A DNA stretch of 64,000 nucleotides from Prochlorococcus sp. AG-442-N17. GTDB taxonomy: Bacteria; Cyanobacteriota; Cyanobacteriia; PCC-6307; Cyanobiaceae. Below the pieces are notes generated by a model. It saw only the letters and a list, made by a program, of their open reading frames with translations. It had not been told where the DNA came from and ran no database searches. Position 1 is the stretch's first letter. Every line of letters starts with the position of its first letter. Where the stretch lies: contig QCPY01000001.1 of the NCBI GenBank assembly GCA_003212375.1, positions 1 through 64,000 on the forward strand. Reading direction: 5' to 3'. A program made the translations under genes and the position numbers. Of this stretch, positions 16,066-26,471 are shown piece by piece.

Positions 16066-17144
16066 AAACTTGGGTTATAAAAATTGGTACTAGTATTTTA
16101 AGAGGAACAGAGGAAACATCTACAGAAGAAGTTATTGAAAGCCTTTCTAAATCCTTCACAAATTTTCTTTCAAAAGGCAACAAATTAATTTTAGTAACTA
16201 GTGGAGCCGTTGGATTAGGTTGCCAAAAATTAAATATTAAAACGAGACCAAACGATTTAAGTACCCTTCAAGCTACTGCTGCAGTAGGTCAAGTTAATTT
16301 AATGTCCTTGTACGATAAAGTATTTACTAAATTAGGTCACAATATTGCTCAAATTTTAATAACTAAAGCTGATTTCAATTCACGAGAATCCTTTAATAAT
16401 GCTTCTAAAACTTTAAAAAAATTAATCGATTTGAATGTTATTCCAGTAGTAAACGAGAATGACACTGTAGCAAATGAAGAGCTTAAATATGGAGATAATG
16501 ATACCCTCTCTGCTTTAGTTGCCTTAGCTGTAAATGCTAACAAGCTTATTTTATTAACAGATATTGAAAATCTATACTCTAAAGATCCTCGTAATAATAA
16601 AGATGCGCAACCTATTAAAGAAGTACATAATAGTGAATTAAAAAAAATTAAAGATAAAAATATTCAAAACTCAAATAATGAATGGGGAACAGGAGGAATT
16701 TCTACAAAATTAATTTCTGCAGAAATAGCAACAAAAGGAGGAGTTGAAGTCCAACTAGTAGATGGAACTAATAAAAACAACTTAATTGAAATTTTTAATG
16801 ATAATAAAATTGGTACTTTATTTCATCCAGTAGAAAAACCTATAGGAAACAAAAAAAGTTGGCTTTCACATGCAATACAAACAGTAGGTAAAATCACTTT
16901 AGATGATGGAGCTTCTTTTGCAATTAAAAAAAAAGGTGCCTCACTTTTAGCGGTTGGTGTAAAGAATGTAGAAGGAAACTTTACAGCTAATCAGGCAGTT
17001 AAAATTGTAAATATAAATGATAAAGAAGTTGCAAAAGGTTTAGTTTCAATAAGTAGCGACAAATTAAGAAGTATCTTAAATAATAAAGAAAATAACAACC
17101 CCTCGATAATTGTCGTACACAGAGATGTTCTTGCTCTCTCTTAG
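16062..17144 (+). CDS. proB: glutamate 5-kinase
   Basis: A 360-residue amino-acid kinase that phosphorylates glutamate, the first step of proline synthesis. N-terminal kinase domain: [24 protein letters not shown] and FGDNDTLSA-type motifs (here YGDNDTLSA). A C-terminal PUA domain (about residues 270-360) is present, as in full-length bacterial proB. It starts inside the yqeG stop. The partner proA is not in the window. Confidence 0.95.
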   Translation: MKTWVIKIGTSILRGTEETSTEEVIESLSKSFTNFLSKGNKLILVTSGAVGLGCQKLNIKTRPNDLSTLQATAAVGQVNLMSLYDKVFTKLGHNIAQILITKADFNSRESFNNASKTLKKLIDLNVIPVVNENDTVANEELKYGDNDTLSALVALAVNANKLILLTDIENLYSKDPRNNKDAQPIKEVHNSELKKIKDKNIQNSNNEWGTGGISTKLISAEIATKGGVEVQLVDGTNKNNLIEIFNDNKIGTLFHPVEKPIGNKKSWLSHAIQTVGKITLDDGASFAIKKKGASLLAVGVKNVEGNFTANQAVKIVNINDKEVAKGLVSISSDKLRSILNNKENNNPSIIVVHRDVLALS

Positions 17145-17162
17145 AAAAATTAAAACTGAAAA

Positions 17163-18197
17163 ATGCTTTTAAGTGATTTAGTTGAACTAATAAAAAAAGG
17201 AAATTCAGATTTTCTTAGTGCTAATATTTTTGAAGATTTAAATATAGAAGATGCTGCCTCATTAGATGCTGCAGTTAACAATCAAATATCTTTTTTAGAA
17301 GAAAATAATATCCTTAAAGAAAAATTAGATCTTACTAAAGCATCAGCAATAATAACAACTAATAACGATGAAATCATCAGTGCCCTAAAGAAACTCAATG
17401 TATCAAACATAATAGTTAAAAATCCAAGGATTGCATTTGCAGAAGTATTGGATTGTTTATATAAAACTATAAATTTCAAACCAGGGATTCACGCTTCAGC
17501 GGTTATAGATAAAACAGCAATAATTGGAGCAGATTGCCATATTGGACCTAATGTATATATTGGAGAAAATACTGTAATTGGTAACAATAATAAAATTCTT
17601 CCTGGAGCATCAATTTTAGGCAATGTTCGAATAGGCGATAATAATATAATTCATCCAAATTGTGTTATTTACGAAAATACCACTCTAAAAAGTAATTGTG
17701 TAATTAATTCAAATTCTGTTATTGGATCAGAAGGATTTGGTTTTATTCCTAAAGATGGCAAATGGGTAAAGATGCCTCAAAAAGGTGGTGTAAAAATTAT
17801 GAGTTTTGTAGAAATTGGAACGAATTGTTGTATTGATAGACCCGCAGTAGGATTTACTTTAATTGATGAGGGAACAAAGTTGGATAATTTAGTACAAATA
17901 GGTCATGGGGTTAAAATTGGTAAGAATTGCGCATTCGCAGCTCAAGTTGGTATCGCGGGAGGAGCAAGTATTGGAGATGGTGTTATTTTGGCAGGGCAAG
18001 TAGGAGTTAATAACAGAGTAAAAGTTGGGAATAATGTCATAGCGAGTTCAAAATGCGGGATCCATTGCGATATAGAAGATGGCAAGGTAATTAGTGGTTT
18101 CCCCGCAATGGGAAATAAATCATGGCTAAGGAGTTCAAGTATTTTTAAAAAATTACCAGAATTAGCAAAAAAACTTAGACAATTAGACAAGCAATAA
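17163..18197 (+). CDS. lpxD: UDP-3-O-acylglucosamine N-acyltransferase
   Basis: A 344-residue lipid A enzyme that adds the second 3-hydroxyacyl chain to UDP-3-O-acyl-glucosamine. An N-terminal uridine-binding domain of about 100 residues is followed by a left-handed beta helix of hexapeptide repeats (IGADCH, IGPNVY, IGENTV and so on), with the catalytic His in QIGHGVKIG. A C-terminal helix follows. It shows that the outer membrane carries lipid A. It starts 18 bases after proB and continues the + strand run. Confidence 0.93.
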   Translation: MLLSDLVELIKKGNSDFLSANIFEDLNIEDAASLDAAVNNQISFLEENNILKEKLDLTKASAIITTNNDEIISALKKLNVSNIIVKNPRIAFAEVLDCLYKTINFKPGIHASAVIDKTAIIGADCHIGPNVYIGENTVIGNNNKILPGASILGNVRIGDNNIIHPNCVIYENTTLKSNCVINSNSVIGSEGFGFIPKDGKWVKMPQKGGVKIMSFVEIGTNCCIDRPAVGFTLIDEGTKLDNLVQIGHGVKIGKNCAFAAQVGIAGGASIGDGVILAGQVGVNNRVKVGNNVIASSKCGIHCDIEDGKVISGFPAMGNKSWLRSSSIFKKLPELAKKLRQLDKQ

Positions 18198-18226
18198 TTT
18201 ATTGTTCTATATAAACTAAAATTTTA

Positions 18227-19300
18227 ATGAAGAAATATAAAATTGTTTTATTATCAGGGGACGGAATTGGACCAGAGATTTCAGAAGTTTCAAAAAAAAT
18301 TTTACAAAAGCTTTCAAAAAAACATAATTTTGATATTGAGATTATTGAGAAATTATTTGGAGGTATCGCTTATGAAAAATATGGGAATCCTGCTCCAGAG
18401 GAAACACTAGATCAATGCAAGAAAAGTGATGCAGTACTTTTAGCATGTGTTGGTGATATTAAATATGACTCTCTAGCGAGAGAATTAAGACCTGAAAGTG
18501 GTTTACTTAAGTTAAGATCTGCCTTAAACCTTTTTGCAAATATCAGGCCTGTCAAAATAAGAAAATCTCTTGTAGGTGCAAGTTCATTAAAAAAAGAGAT
18601 TGTTGAGAATGTAGATCTTATTGTTGTAAGAGAATTAATAGGCGGCATTTATTTTGGAAAACCAAGAGGACATATAACAAATACAAAAAACCTAAAAGCG
18701 TTCAACACGATGGTTTATGAATCAGCCGAAATAGAGAGAATAACTGAAATAGCAATAAAAATTGCCAACCAAAGAAATAAAAAAATATGTTCTGTAGATA
18801 AATCAAACGTTCTAGAGGTTAGTCAATTATGGAGAGATACAGTTTTAAATATCTCGTCAAAAGATAAAAATATATCTTTAACAAATATGTACGTTGATAA
18901 TGCAGCAATGCAATTAGTTAGAGATCCTAGTCAATTCGATGTGATTTTAACAAGTAATTTATTTGGTGATATTTTAAGTGATTTAGCCGCAATGTTAACT
19001 GGTTCTATTGGTATGCTTCCCTCCGCATCTCTAAACAATGATGGTCCAGGAGTTTTTGAACCTGTTCATGGTTCAGCTCCTGATATAGCCGGTAAAAATA
19101 TAGCAAATCCTATTGCAATGCTTCTGTCCGCTTCAATGATGCTGAAGATTGGATTAAATGAAGAAGAAGCCTCAGAAAATTTAGAAACTGCCGTTGATAA
19201 TGTTTTATCTAAAGGATTTAGAACAGCAGATTTAGCTGATGGATCTTCCAAAGTATTATCTTGCAGCGAAATCGGAGATAAAATAAAAGATGAAATTTAA
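18227..19300 (+). CDS. leuB: 3-isopropylmalate dehydrogenase
   Basis: A 357-residue NAD-dependent oxidative decarboxylase of leucine synthesis. Seen: the GDGIGPEI start, substrate arginines in LRPESGLLKLR, the catalytic VVRELIGGIYFG region, NLFGDILSD for metal binding, and the NAD-binding PVHGSAPDIAGK. Length and domain order are standard. It lies between lpxD and prk. Confidence 0.96.
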   Translation: MKKYKIVLLSGDGIGPEISEVSKKILQKLSKKHNFDIEIIEKLFGGIAYEKYGNPAPEETLDQCKKSDAVLLACVGDIKYDSLARELRPESGLLKLRSALNLFANIRPVKIRKSLVGASSLKKEIVENVDLIVVRELIGGIYFGKPRGHITNTKNLKAFNTMVYESAEIERITEIAIKIANQRNKKICSVDKSNVLEVSQLWRDTVLNISSKDKNISLTNMYVDNAAMQLVRDPSQFDVILTSNLFGDILSDLAAMLTGSIGMLPSASLNNDGPGVFEPVHGSAPDIAGKNIANPIAMLLSASMMLKIGLNEEEASENLETAVDNVLSKGFRTADLADGSSKVLSCSEIGDKIKDEI

Positions 19301-19387
19301 AAAAATTAATAAATAAAAAATTTTTTTAAGTTGAACATAAAGTTGGCAGATGACCTGTCAGAATCATTAAGATATTGCCTAAAAAAA

Positions 19388-20284
19388 ATGTCAAAAAGTC
19401 ATCCAGTAGTTGCTGTAACAGGATCTTCAGGAGCAGGAACGAGTACAGTAAAAAGAGCCTTTGAGCATATTTTTGCCAGAGAAGATATTGTTCCCGCAGT
19501 TGTAGAAGGTGATAGTTACCACAGATTTGAGAGAATGCCTATGAAAAAAGCTATGGCAGAGGCTCTTTCAAAAGGTGAAAATTTTTCTCACTTTGGTCCA
19601 GAGGCTAATCTTTTTGACAAGCTAGAGGAACTTTTTAAAATCTATGGTGAAACTGGAGGAGGAAAGAAAAGATATTATCTACATAGTCTTGAAGAAGCAG
19701 AAGAACATAATACAAGACTTGGGACATCATTAGAACCTGGGCAATTTACCCCATGGGAAGATATTCCTGAGGGAACAGACGTACTTTTTTATGAAGGTTT
19801 GCATGGCGGGGTAGAAGGTGATGGATACAATGTGGCTTCTTATGCTGATTTACTTGTTGGGGTAGTTCCTATAACAAATTTAGAGTGGATTCAAAAAATC
19901 CATAGAGATAATGCAGAAAGAGGTTACTCAGCGGAAACCATTGTGGATACTATTTTGAGAAGAATGCCTGATTATATAAATCACATTTGTCCACAATTTA
20001 GCAAAACTGATATTAACTTCCAAAGAATTCCCACAATTGACACTTCCAATCCTTTCATATGCAGGAATATCCCAACTCCTGATGAGAGTTTTGTAATCAT
20101 ACATTTCAGAAAAGGGGCAAGAGAGAAATGGGGGATAGATTTTCAATACTTGCTTGGAATGATTAATGATTCATTTATGTCAAGTCCAACAAGTATCGTT
20201 GTAAATGGTGGGAAAATGGGTTTCGCAATGGAACTAATTCTTACTCCAATAATTCATAAAATGATTGAGGAGAAAAATAAATAA
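19388..20284 (+). CDS. prk: phosphoribulokinase, proteobacterial (class I) type
   Basis: A 298-residue kinase converting ribulose-5-phosphate to RuBP for Rubisco. The P-loop reads TGSSGAGTS and the next motif EGDSYHRFER, both as in proteobacterial CbbP rather than the cyanobacterial/plant class II enzyme. The cysteine that class II places in its P-loop, used for thioredoxin/CP12 control, is absent. Proteobacterial relatives are octamers controlled by NADH/AMP. An upstream TTG (19331) would add 19 residues before the family start and is not preferred. Whether a class II copy exists elsewhere cannot be seen. Confidence 0.85.
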   Translation: MSKSHPVVAVTGSSGAGTSTVKRAFEHIFAREDIVPAVVEGDSYHRFERMPMKKAMAEALSKGENFSHFGPEANLFDKLEELFKIYGETGGGKKRYYLHSLEEAEEHNTRLGTSLEPGQFTPWEDIPEGTDVLFYEGLHGGVEGDGYNVASYADLLVGVVPITNLEWIQKIHRDNAERGYSAETIVDTILRRMPDYINHICPQFSKTDINFQRIPTIDTSNPFICRNIPTPDESFVIIHFRKGAREKWGIDFQYLLGMINDSFMSSPTSIVVNGGKMGFAMELILTPIIHKMIEEKNK

Positions 20285-20424
20285 CAATTATTATTCTATT
20301 ATCAACTCAAATCATTATATTTTTAACTTTTAGAAGTTTCTAATCTAGAAAATCTCAAATTTTTATATATCTTTCTTGATAAAAGTACCTTGTTTAGATT
20401 TAAATAGAAAAAACAGGAAACATT

Positions 20425-21306
20425 GTGTCATTAATCGACTGGTTTGCCGCAAGGCGTAAAGATCAATTTGTTGGGAAAGTTTCGCAAGATACAGATGAAG
20501 GAGATGGTTTATGGGTTAAATGTTCAGAATGCTCACAAGTAGCCTATAGAAAAGACCTAATTTCAAATTTCAATGTCTGTAGTAATTGTGGACACCACAA
20601 TAGAATTAATAGCGATGAAAGGATAAATATAATTGCTGACAAAAATTCATTCGAAGAGTTTGATAGTTCACTAAGTCCAACAGATCCTTTAGGTTTTAAA
20701 GATAGAAGATCATATGCTGATCGAATTAAAGAAAGTCAAGCAGGCACAGGTTTAAGAGATGGAGTCGTGACAGGTATCTGTTCTGTAAATTTAATGCCTT
20801 TAGCGTTAGCTGTTATGGATTTTAGATTTATGGGAGGATCAATGGGTTCAGTAGTTGGTGAAAAAATTACACGGATAATTGAGAAAGCAACTTTAGAAAA
20901 TTTTCCAATTCTTATTGTTTGTGCATCAGGGGGGGCAAGGATGCAAGAAGGCATGTTAAGTCTCATGCAAATGGCAAAAATATCTGGAGCATTAAAAAAA
21001 CACAAAGAAAAAAATCTTCTATATATGCCCTTATTAACTCATCCAACCACTGGTGGCGTAACAGCAAGCTTTGCAATGTTAGGGGATTTAATTTTGGCGG
21101 AACCTAAAGCTCTTATTGGATTTGCTGGAAGAAGGGTTATAGAACAAACATTAAGAGAAAAATTACCCGATAATTTTCAAACAGCTGAATATCTTCTTGA
21201 TCATGGTTTTGTTGATGTAATAGTTAAAAGGAAAGATCTCAAGGATACTCTGACTAAAATTTTAAAAATTCATGGTGTAAAAGAACATGCAAAAGTAAAT
21301 ATATAA
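20425..21306 (+). CDS. accD: acetyl-CoA carboxylase carboxyltransferase beta subunit
   Basis: A 293-residue subunit of the carboxyltransferase that makes malonyl-CoA for fatty acids. The N-terminal four-cysteine zinc ribbon (CSEC and CSNC) is present at about residues 33-55. The crotonase-like core contains SGGARMQEG and the [14 protein letters not shown] oxyanion region. The start is GTG. A 140-base spacer precedes it, so it probably has its own promoter. Confidence 0.96.
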   Translation: MSLIDWFAARRKDQFVGKVSQDTDEGDGLWVKCSECSQVAYRKDLISNFNVCSNCGHHNRINSDERINIIADKNSFEEFDSSLSPTDPLGFKDRRSYADRIKESQAGTGLRDGVVTGICSVNLMPLALAVMDFRFMGGSMGSVVGEKITRIIEKATLENFPILIVCASGGARMQEGMLSLMQMAKISGALKKHKEKNLLYMPLLTHPTTGGVTASFAMLGDLILAEPKALIGFAGRRVIEQTLREKLPDNFQTAEYLLDHGFVDVIVKRKDLKDTLTKILKIHGVKEHAKVNI

Positions 21307-21307
21307 A

Positions 21308-21697
21308 ATGAGAATTATTTCAAATTTATTTTATTTTTCTTTGAGCCTTTTATTTTTTATTTTAAATTTTGCTCCATATTCATATGGGATAGGAAATGTT
21401 GACTGGGTCCTCCTAAAAGAAAATAATGAAGGGAAAGAATGGCTTGATAAAGGTAGTATCAAACTGCTTACAAATGGTGAAATAAGTGTCTTAACAAAGT
21501 TTTTTAAAAATCCAACTAGTTCTGATAATGATGGGGCGTTATCACTTTATGTAATGAGAATTAATTGCGATGAAAAAAAGTTCAAAGATACTTCGATAAA
21601 TGGAATTCCTCAATTTAATTCAAAATGGCAGACCTCTAATAATGATGAACTAATAGATGTTGTTATCGAAAATAGCTGTTCAGAGTTTATTAATTGA
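21308..21697 (+). CDS. exported protein of unknown function, 129 aa
   Basis: A 129-residue protein with a strong signal peptide (residues 1 to about 28, ending SYG). The mature part is about 100 residues of mainly beta character with two cysteines that could form a disulfide. I recognise no family with confidence. It begins 1 base after accD and its stop lies against the next gene, so it is co-transcribed with both. Confidence 0.6.
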   Translation: MRIISNLFYFSLSLLFFILNFAPYSYGIGNVDWVLLKENNEGKEWLDKGSIKLLTNGEISVLTKFFKNPTSSDNDGALSLYVMRINCDEKKFKDTSINGIPQFNSKWQTSNNDELIDVVIENSCSEFIN

Positions 21698-21702
21698 TAA
21701 GA

Positions 21703-22797
21703 ATGAGTACTAAAAATAAATTAAAAATAGCAATCGCAGGACTAGGGTTTGGAAAAAAAGTTCATTTAGAGGCATTAAAAGAGTCGGATTATTTAACTCC
21801 TGTAGCTATTTATCATTACGAGAAAAAGCAAAAATCGATATTAGAAAAAGAAACGGGCTTAGATTTTTTTCATAATTGGGAAGACTTAGTTAAATCTCCA
21901 GAAATTGATGGGATTATTATTGCTACCCCTCCTGAATCAAGATTTAAATTAGCAAAAAGGGCACTTGAGAATAATAAAAATTTACTTCTAGAAAAACCCG
22001 TTTCAATATCTTCCTCTGAAATTGAAGAGCTTCAGAGAATATCTTTGATTAATAACTTAAGTGTATGTGTTGATTTCGAATATAGAGCAGTACCCCTTTT
22101 TCTTCAGACCAAAAAACTTATTGATGGAAATATTTTAGGAGATATATATTTAGTCAAATTAGATTGGTTAATGGGCAGCAGATCCGATCCTAAAAGAACT
22201 TGGAATTGGTATTCTTTGGAAGAAAAAGGTGGAGGAGTTATTGGAGCCTTAGGAACTCACGCATTCGATATGTTGAATTGGTTTTTTGGAGAATCAATAA
22301 ATGTATCTGGCAAGTTAGAAACATCAATCAAAAAAAGACCTTTACCTAACTCATCTGCTTTAAATGATGTTACTAGTGAGGATGTTTGTCTCGCTAATAT
22401 AGAAATATCAAACTACAGCTCCAATCTTATTCCCTGTCAGGTATCTTTATCATCGATTTCTAAAAATGGTAGAGGATTTAGTTTAGAAATATATGGTAGC
22501 GAAGGTTCACTTATCCTTAAAAGTGAGAACCAAAAAGATTATGTCCATGGTTTTAATTTGAAATATTCAAACAACGAAAATAAAATACAAAACCTAACTG
22601 CAGATTCAAGTTTTAATTTTGAAAAAACATGGACTGATGGGAGGATAGCTCCAGTTTTGAGAATTCAAAATTTATGGGCTGAGAGTATAATTAACAGAAC
22701 ACCTGTAATCCCTGGCTTATCTGAGGGGCTTGCTAGTCATAAAGTTTGCGAAGCCATAAGAGAATCTTCGAAAAGTGGATTAAGAATCAAAATTTAA
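21703..22797 (+). CDS. Gfo/Idh/MocA-family oxidoreductase
   Basis: A 364-residue NAD(P)-dependent oxidoreductase from the ATG at 21703. A TTG at 21694, overlapping the previous stop, is also possible. The N-terminal Rossmann motif is GLGFGKKVH. The family EKP motif is present (LLLEKPVS), and GALGTHAFDML lies near the active site. Substrates in this family are sugars, inositols or biliverdin-like molecules. This one is unassigned. Confidence 0.8.
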   Translation: MSTKNKLKIAIAGLGFGKKVHLEALKESDYLTPVAIYHYEKKQKSILEKETGLDFFHNWEDLVKSPEIDGIIIATPPESRFKLAKRALENNKNLLLEKPVSISSSEIEELQRISLINNLSVCVDFEYRAVPLFLQTKKLIDGNILGDIYLVKLDWLMGSRSDPKRTWNWYSLEEKGGGVIGALGTHAFDMLNWFFGESINVSGKLETSIKKRPLPNSSALNDVTSEDVCLANIEISNYSSNLIPCQVSLSSISKNGRGFSLEIYGSEGSLILKSENQKDYVHGFNLKYSNNENKIQNLTADSSFNFEKTWTDGRIAPVLRIQNLWAESIINRTPVIPGLSEGLASHKVCEAIRESSKSGLRIKI

Positions 22798-22900
22798 GGC
22801 TTTACACTTATATGTAGCAATTATCACCCGATAAAGTATTGGATTGATTTTATTTTTTTTTCATATTCTGGAAAAATCAATTGAAATGAATTATTAAAGA

Positions 22901-23968
22901 ATGGCTTTAAATTATTACAAAAATGAGCTTAAAGAAAATGCTCAATTGCTAGCTTCTAAAGGAAAAGGGATATTAGCGGTAGATGAATCCACTAAAACAG
23001 TAGGTAAAAGACTCGCTGGAATTGGCGTTGAGAATACTGAAGAGAATAGGAAGGCATATAGAGGAATGCTTTTTACCACAGAAGGTCTTGGAAAATATAT
23101 AAGCGGTGCAATCCTCTTTGAAGAAACTCTTTATCAAAATCACCAAGATGGTGAGTCAATGGTTAAGAAACTAAATGATTTAGGTATTATTCCAGGTATA
23201 AAAGTCGATAAAGGTCTAAATCCACTTCCTGGAGGAGGAGATGTAGAAACTTTTTGCTCTGGACTAGATGGGTTAGTTGAAAGAGCAGCAAAATATTATG
23301 AGCAGGGTGCAAGATTTGCAAAGTGGAGAGCAGTTCTGCAAATTACAAGCGATGGTTGTCCTTCAAAACTATCAATTCAAGAGAATGCTTGGGGACTTGC
23401 AAGGTATGCAAGATCTGTTCAAGAATCTGGTTTGGTACCAATTATTGAACCTGAAATCTTAATGGACGGTGATCATACTATTGAAAAAACTGCTGAAGTC
23501 CAAGAAGAGGTAATAAAGCATGTTTATATTGCCTGTCAAGCAAATGGAGTTTTACTAGAAGGAACTCTATTAAAACCCTCTATGACAGTTAATGGAGCAG
23601 ATTGTCCAACAAAGGCTGATCCTATGAAAGTTGCTGAAATGACAATCAGAACTATGGAAAGATGTGTTCCTGCATCAGTTCCTGGAATAGTATTCTTATC
23701 AGGAGGGTTAAGCGAAGAAGCTGCTTCTGTTTATTTAAATAATATGAACACTCTTTACAGGAAAGCTTTATGGAATGTTTCATTCTCCTATGGAAGAGCA
23801 TTGCAGCACTCATGCTTAAAAGCCTGGAAAGGAAGCGACGTTAAAGGAGGGCAAAAAGCATTGATAGCAAGAGCTCAAGCAAACTCTGAAGCTTCAAAAG
23901 GTGCCTATGTAGCAGGATCTCAACCTTCATCTGATGAGCAATTGTTTGTAGCAGGCTATACTTACTAA
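22901..23968 (+). CDS. fructose-bisphosphate aldolase, class I
   Basis: A 355-residue Schiff-base aldolase that splits or makes fructose-1,6-bisphosphate. The pattern matches the eukaryote-like class I enzyme: GKGILAVDEST near residue 26, KVDKGL, ARFAKWRAV (substrate-site lysine), LLEGTLLKPSM with the Schiff-base lysine, and a C-terminus ending in an aromatic residue. The class II enzyme lies 148 bases downstream. Class I needs no metal, which is useful where iron or zinc is scarce. Confidence 0.93.
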   Translation: MALNYYKNELKENAQLLASKGKGILAVDESTKTVGKRLAGIGVENTEENRKAYRGMLFTTEGLGKYISGAILFEETLYQNHQDGESMVKKLNDLGIIPGIKVDKGLNPLPGGGDVETFCSGLDGLVERAAKYYEQGARFAKWRAVLQITSDGCPSKLSIQENAWGLARYARSVQESGLVPIIEPEILMDGDHTIEKTAEVQEEVIKHVYIACQANGVLLEGTLLKPSMTVNGADCPTKADPMKVAEMTIRTMERCVPASVPGIVFLSGGLSEEAASVYLNNMNTLYRKALWNVSFSYGRALQHSCLKAWKGSDVKGGQKALIARAQANSEASKGAYVAGSQPSSDEQLFVAGYTY

Positions 23969-24116
23969 CTAAAAAAAATCCAAAAATATACTCTGGGTCA
24001 TAAAATTAGTTTCTTTAATTTAGTGTTTTGTATATCTAATGACGTGACATTTGATACCTATTTATACTAAACTCTCGGAAACATATGCTTCATATAGCAT
24101 TTAACTTATTTTAATT

Positions 24117-25190
24117 ATGGCCCTCGTTCCTCTAAGACTACTTTTAGATCACGCTGCTGAGAATGGTTACGGTATTCCAGCTTTCAATGTTAATAATCTT
24201 GAGCAAGTTCAAGCAATCATGGAAGCAGCCTATGAAACTGATAGTCCTGTAATCCTCCAAGCTTCAAGAGGGGCAAGAAATTATGCAGGAGAAATTTTCC
24301 TACGTCATCTAATACTTGCCGCTACAGAAACATATCCGAATATTCCAGTGGTAATGCATCAAGACCATGGTAATGAGCCATCAACATGCTATTCAGCAGC
24401 AATAAATGGTTTCACATCAGTAATGATGGATGGTTCTTTAGAGGCAGATGCAAAAACACCCGCTAGTTACGAATATAATGTTGCAGTTACTAAAAAAGTA
24501 GTTGATTTTGCTCATTCAGTTGGAGTTAGTGTTGAAGGAGAGTTGGGTTGCTTAGGTTCATTAGAAACAGGGAAAGGTGAGGCAGAAGATGGTCATGGAT
24601 TTGAAGGTGAACTTTCTACAGATATGCTTTTGACTGATCCTGAAGAAGCGGCAGATTTTGTTGCCAAAACAAAAGTTGATGCATTAGCAATTGCCATAGG
24701 TACAAGCCATGGTGCATATAAATTCACAAGGAAGCCTACAGGAGAAGTTCTTGCAATAAGCAGAATTGCTGAAATTCATAAAGCACTTCCAAATACCCAT
24801 CTTGTAATGCATGGATCTAGCTCAGTTCCTCAGGAATGGTTGGATATTATTAACAAATATGGTGGTGAAATTCCTCAAACATATGGAGTTCCTGTTGAAG
24901 AAATTCAAGAGGGAATAAGAAATGGAGTGAGGAAAGTCAACATTGATACCGACAACAGACTTGCTTTCACTGCTGCGGTAAGAGAGGCAGCATTTGCTGA
25001 CAAGGCAAACTTCGACCCAAGACATTTCAACAAACCTGCTAGAAAATACATGAAGCAAGTTTGTCTTGACAGATACAAGCAGTTCTGGTGCGAAGGTCAA
25101 GCAAGTAAGATCAAACAAAACAGCACTAATTATTTTGCTGATCTTTACGCTAAAGGTGATTTAGATCCAAAAGTAAAAGTTACTGTATAA
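24117..25190 (+). CDS. fbaA: fructose-bisphosphate aldolase, class II
   Basis: A 357-residue metal-dependent aldolase of the CbbA type, working in the Calvin cycle on fructose- and sedoheptulose-bisphosphate. Metal-site regions HQDHGNE and GTSHGAYK are present, as is the [10 protein letters not shown] phosphate loop and VNIDTDNR. Length matches cyanobacterial CbbA. A strong terminator follows directly. Confidence 0.95.
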   Translation: MALVPLRLLLDHAAENGYGIPAFNVNNLEQVQAIMEAAYETDSPVILQASRGARNYAGEIFLRHLILAATETYPNIPVVMHQDHGNEPSTCYSAAINGFTSVMMDGSLEADAKTPASYEYNVAVTKKVVDFAHSVGVSVEGELGCLGSLETGKGEAEDGHGFEGELSTDMLLTDPEEAADFVAKTKVDALAIAIGTSHGAYKFTRKPTGEVLAISRIAEIHKALPNTHLVMHGSSSVPQEWLDIINKYGGEIPQTYGVPVEEIQEGIRNGVRKVNIDTDNRLAFTAAVREAAFADKANFDPRHFNKPARKYMKQVCLDRYKQFWCEGQASKIKQNSTNYFADLYAKGDLDPKVKVTV

Positions 25191-25207
25191 TTCATATCTA
25201 ATTCAAA

Positions 25208-25242
25208 CAAAAAAGACCTCCAAAATTGGGGGTCTTTTTTTT
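25208..25242. terminator. strong bidirectional rho-independent terminator
   Basis: GACCTCC (25215-25221) and GGGGGTC (25228-25234) pair over 7 bases, with one T:G, around a 6-base loop, flanked by an A-run and an 8-T run. It sits between the convergent fbaA and purQ genes and can serve both. It is the clearest terminator in the window. Confidence 0.9.
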
Positions 25243-25906
25243 ATTTCACTATTAATGATTTTAATGTAAAAAGACCATCAGTCCCACCAATTGTCTCGTC
25301 ACATGCACGCTCTGGATGAGGCATTAAACCTAGAACATTTCCTTTCTCATTAGTTATGCCTGCGATATCGAATGAGGATCCATTAGGATTATTTTTATAT
25401 CTCAAAGCTATCAATTCATCATCTACAAGTTTTTTTAAGGTATCAGAATCACAATGATATCTTCCTTCACCATGCGCTATTGGCAACTTAATAGTTTGTT
25501 TTTCATCTCCATTATTAAACCAACCTCCTTTTGAAGAAACAATATCAAGTTCAACATCATCACAGATAAAATTAAGGTTTTTGTTTGCAGTAAGGGCACC
25601 AGGTAAAAAGCCTGATTCTGTCAAAATTTGAAACCCATTACAAATTCCTAAAACTCTTTTTCCGCTTTTAACAAACTCATCCAAAGCATTTATTAATGGA
25701 GAGAATCTCGCAATTGCTCCGCATCTTAAATAATCACCATAGCTAAATCCTCCGGGTAAAACTATTGCATCTACCTCGCTTAAATCTGAAGACTCATGCC
25801 ATAGGTATTTTGTTCTTATGTCTAAACAACCTTCCAATGCCCATGAAACATCACGATCACAATTAGAACCAGGGAAGACAACAATTCCTACAATAAAATT
25901 ATCCAT
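25241..25906 (-). CDS. purQ: phosphoribosylformylglycinamidine synthase, glutaminase subunit
   Basis: A 221-residue class I glutamine amidotransferase that gives ammonia to PurL in purine synthesis. The catalytic Cys is in [10 protein letters not shown], with the His/Glu pair in MPHPERACD. The HGEGRYHCD segment is typical of PurQ. It follows purS with one base between them. The stop lies next to the shared terminator. purL is not in the window. Confidence 0.96.
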   Translation of the reverse strand: MDNFIVGIVVFPGSNCDRDVSWALEGCLDIRTKYLWHESSDLSEVDAIVLPGGFSYGDYLRCGAIARFSPLINALDEFVKSGKRVLGICNGFQILTESGFLPGALTANKNLNFICDDVELDIVSSKGGWFNNGDEKQTIKLPIAHGEGRYHCDSDTLKKLVDDELIALRYKNNPNGSSFDIAGITNEKGNVLGLMPHPERACDETIGGTDGLFTLKSLIVK

Positions 25907-25907
25907 C

Positions 25908-26162
25908 TTATAATTTTTCTAGTGAATACTCATAATCTTCAATAACAGTATTTGCAAATAACCTATCACACAATAAATCAATTTTTTCTCTTACTTCGTT
26001 TTCCCCATTACCTTCTATTTTTACTTCAATCATTTTTCCTATACGTAGTGATTTTATCCCCTCGGCTCCAAGTTTTATAGAAGCAGATTTGGTAGCCTCT
26101 CCTGCTGGATCTAAAACTGAGGGTCTTAGTCTTACAAAAACTTTTACAGCAAATTGGTCCAA
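25908..26162 (-). CDS. purS: phosphoribosylformylglycinamidine synthase subunit PurS
   Basis: An 84-residue ferredoxin-like fold protein that bridges PurL and PurQ in the three-subunit FGAM synthase. The segments [12 protein letters not shown] and [12 protein letters not shown] are typical. The start is TTG, with purQ immediately downstream. Confidence 0.93.
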   Translation of the reverse strand: MDQFAVKVFVRLRPSVLDPAGEATKSASIKLGAEGIKSLRIGKMIEVKIEGNGENEVREKIDLLCDRLFANTVIEDYEYSLEKL

Positions 26163-26260
26163 TTAAAAATTAATTTCTATTAGAAGATTAGTTTAAAATT
26201 TAATAAAAAGTACTCTTGATTAATAAACAAATATTTTTTACCTTAGGTTTTTCTGAATTA

Positions 26261-26425
26261 TTAAATGTTTATGTAGCCTTTACCAAAACAAACTAAGCAA
26301 GTTCTTCTTAAATTTTCAGGTGTTTTAAAATTTCCTGACCCTCCACATTTGGAACATTTAATTTTATCAATAGAAATTGCATCATCAGAGAGAATTTCTT
26401 TTAAAGCAATTTGTGAATTTTCCAT
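26261..26425 (-). CDS. 54-residue DnaJ-type zinc-finger protein
   Basis: A 54-codon frame, too short for most ORF cut-offs, from the ATG at 26425. About 22 acidic/helical residues are followed by CSKCGGSGNF and, later, CLVCFGKGY. These are two CxxCxGxG-type half sites like one DnaJ central zinc finger. It may be a small chaperone-like or assembly factor. Such stand-alone fingers occur in cyanobacterial photosystem assembly (for example BSD2-like proteins), but a specific role is not proven here. It occupies an otherwise empty 300-base gap. Confidence 0.65.
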   Translation of the reverse strand: MENSQIALKEILSDDAISIDKIKCSKCGGSGNFKTPENLRRTCLVCFGKGYINI

Positions 26426-26471
26426 TTAGGACTCTAAACTCTTCTAAGTATCCCGACAGGTAACTATAAAA

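Noticed and set aside
19331-19387. A TTG start extending prk by 19 residues
   Set aside because: The family N-terminus begins at the ATG at 19388.
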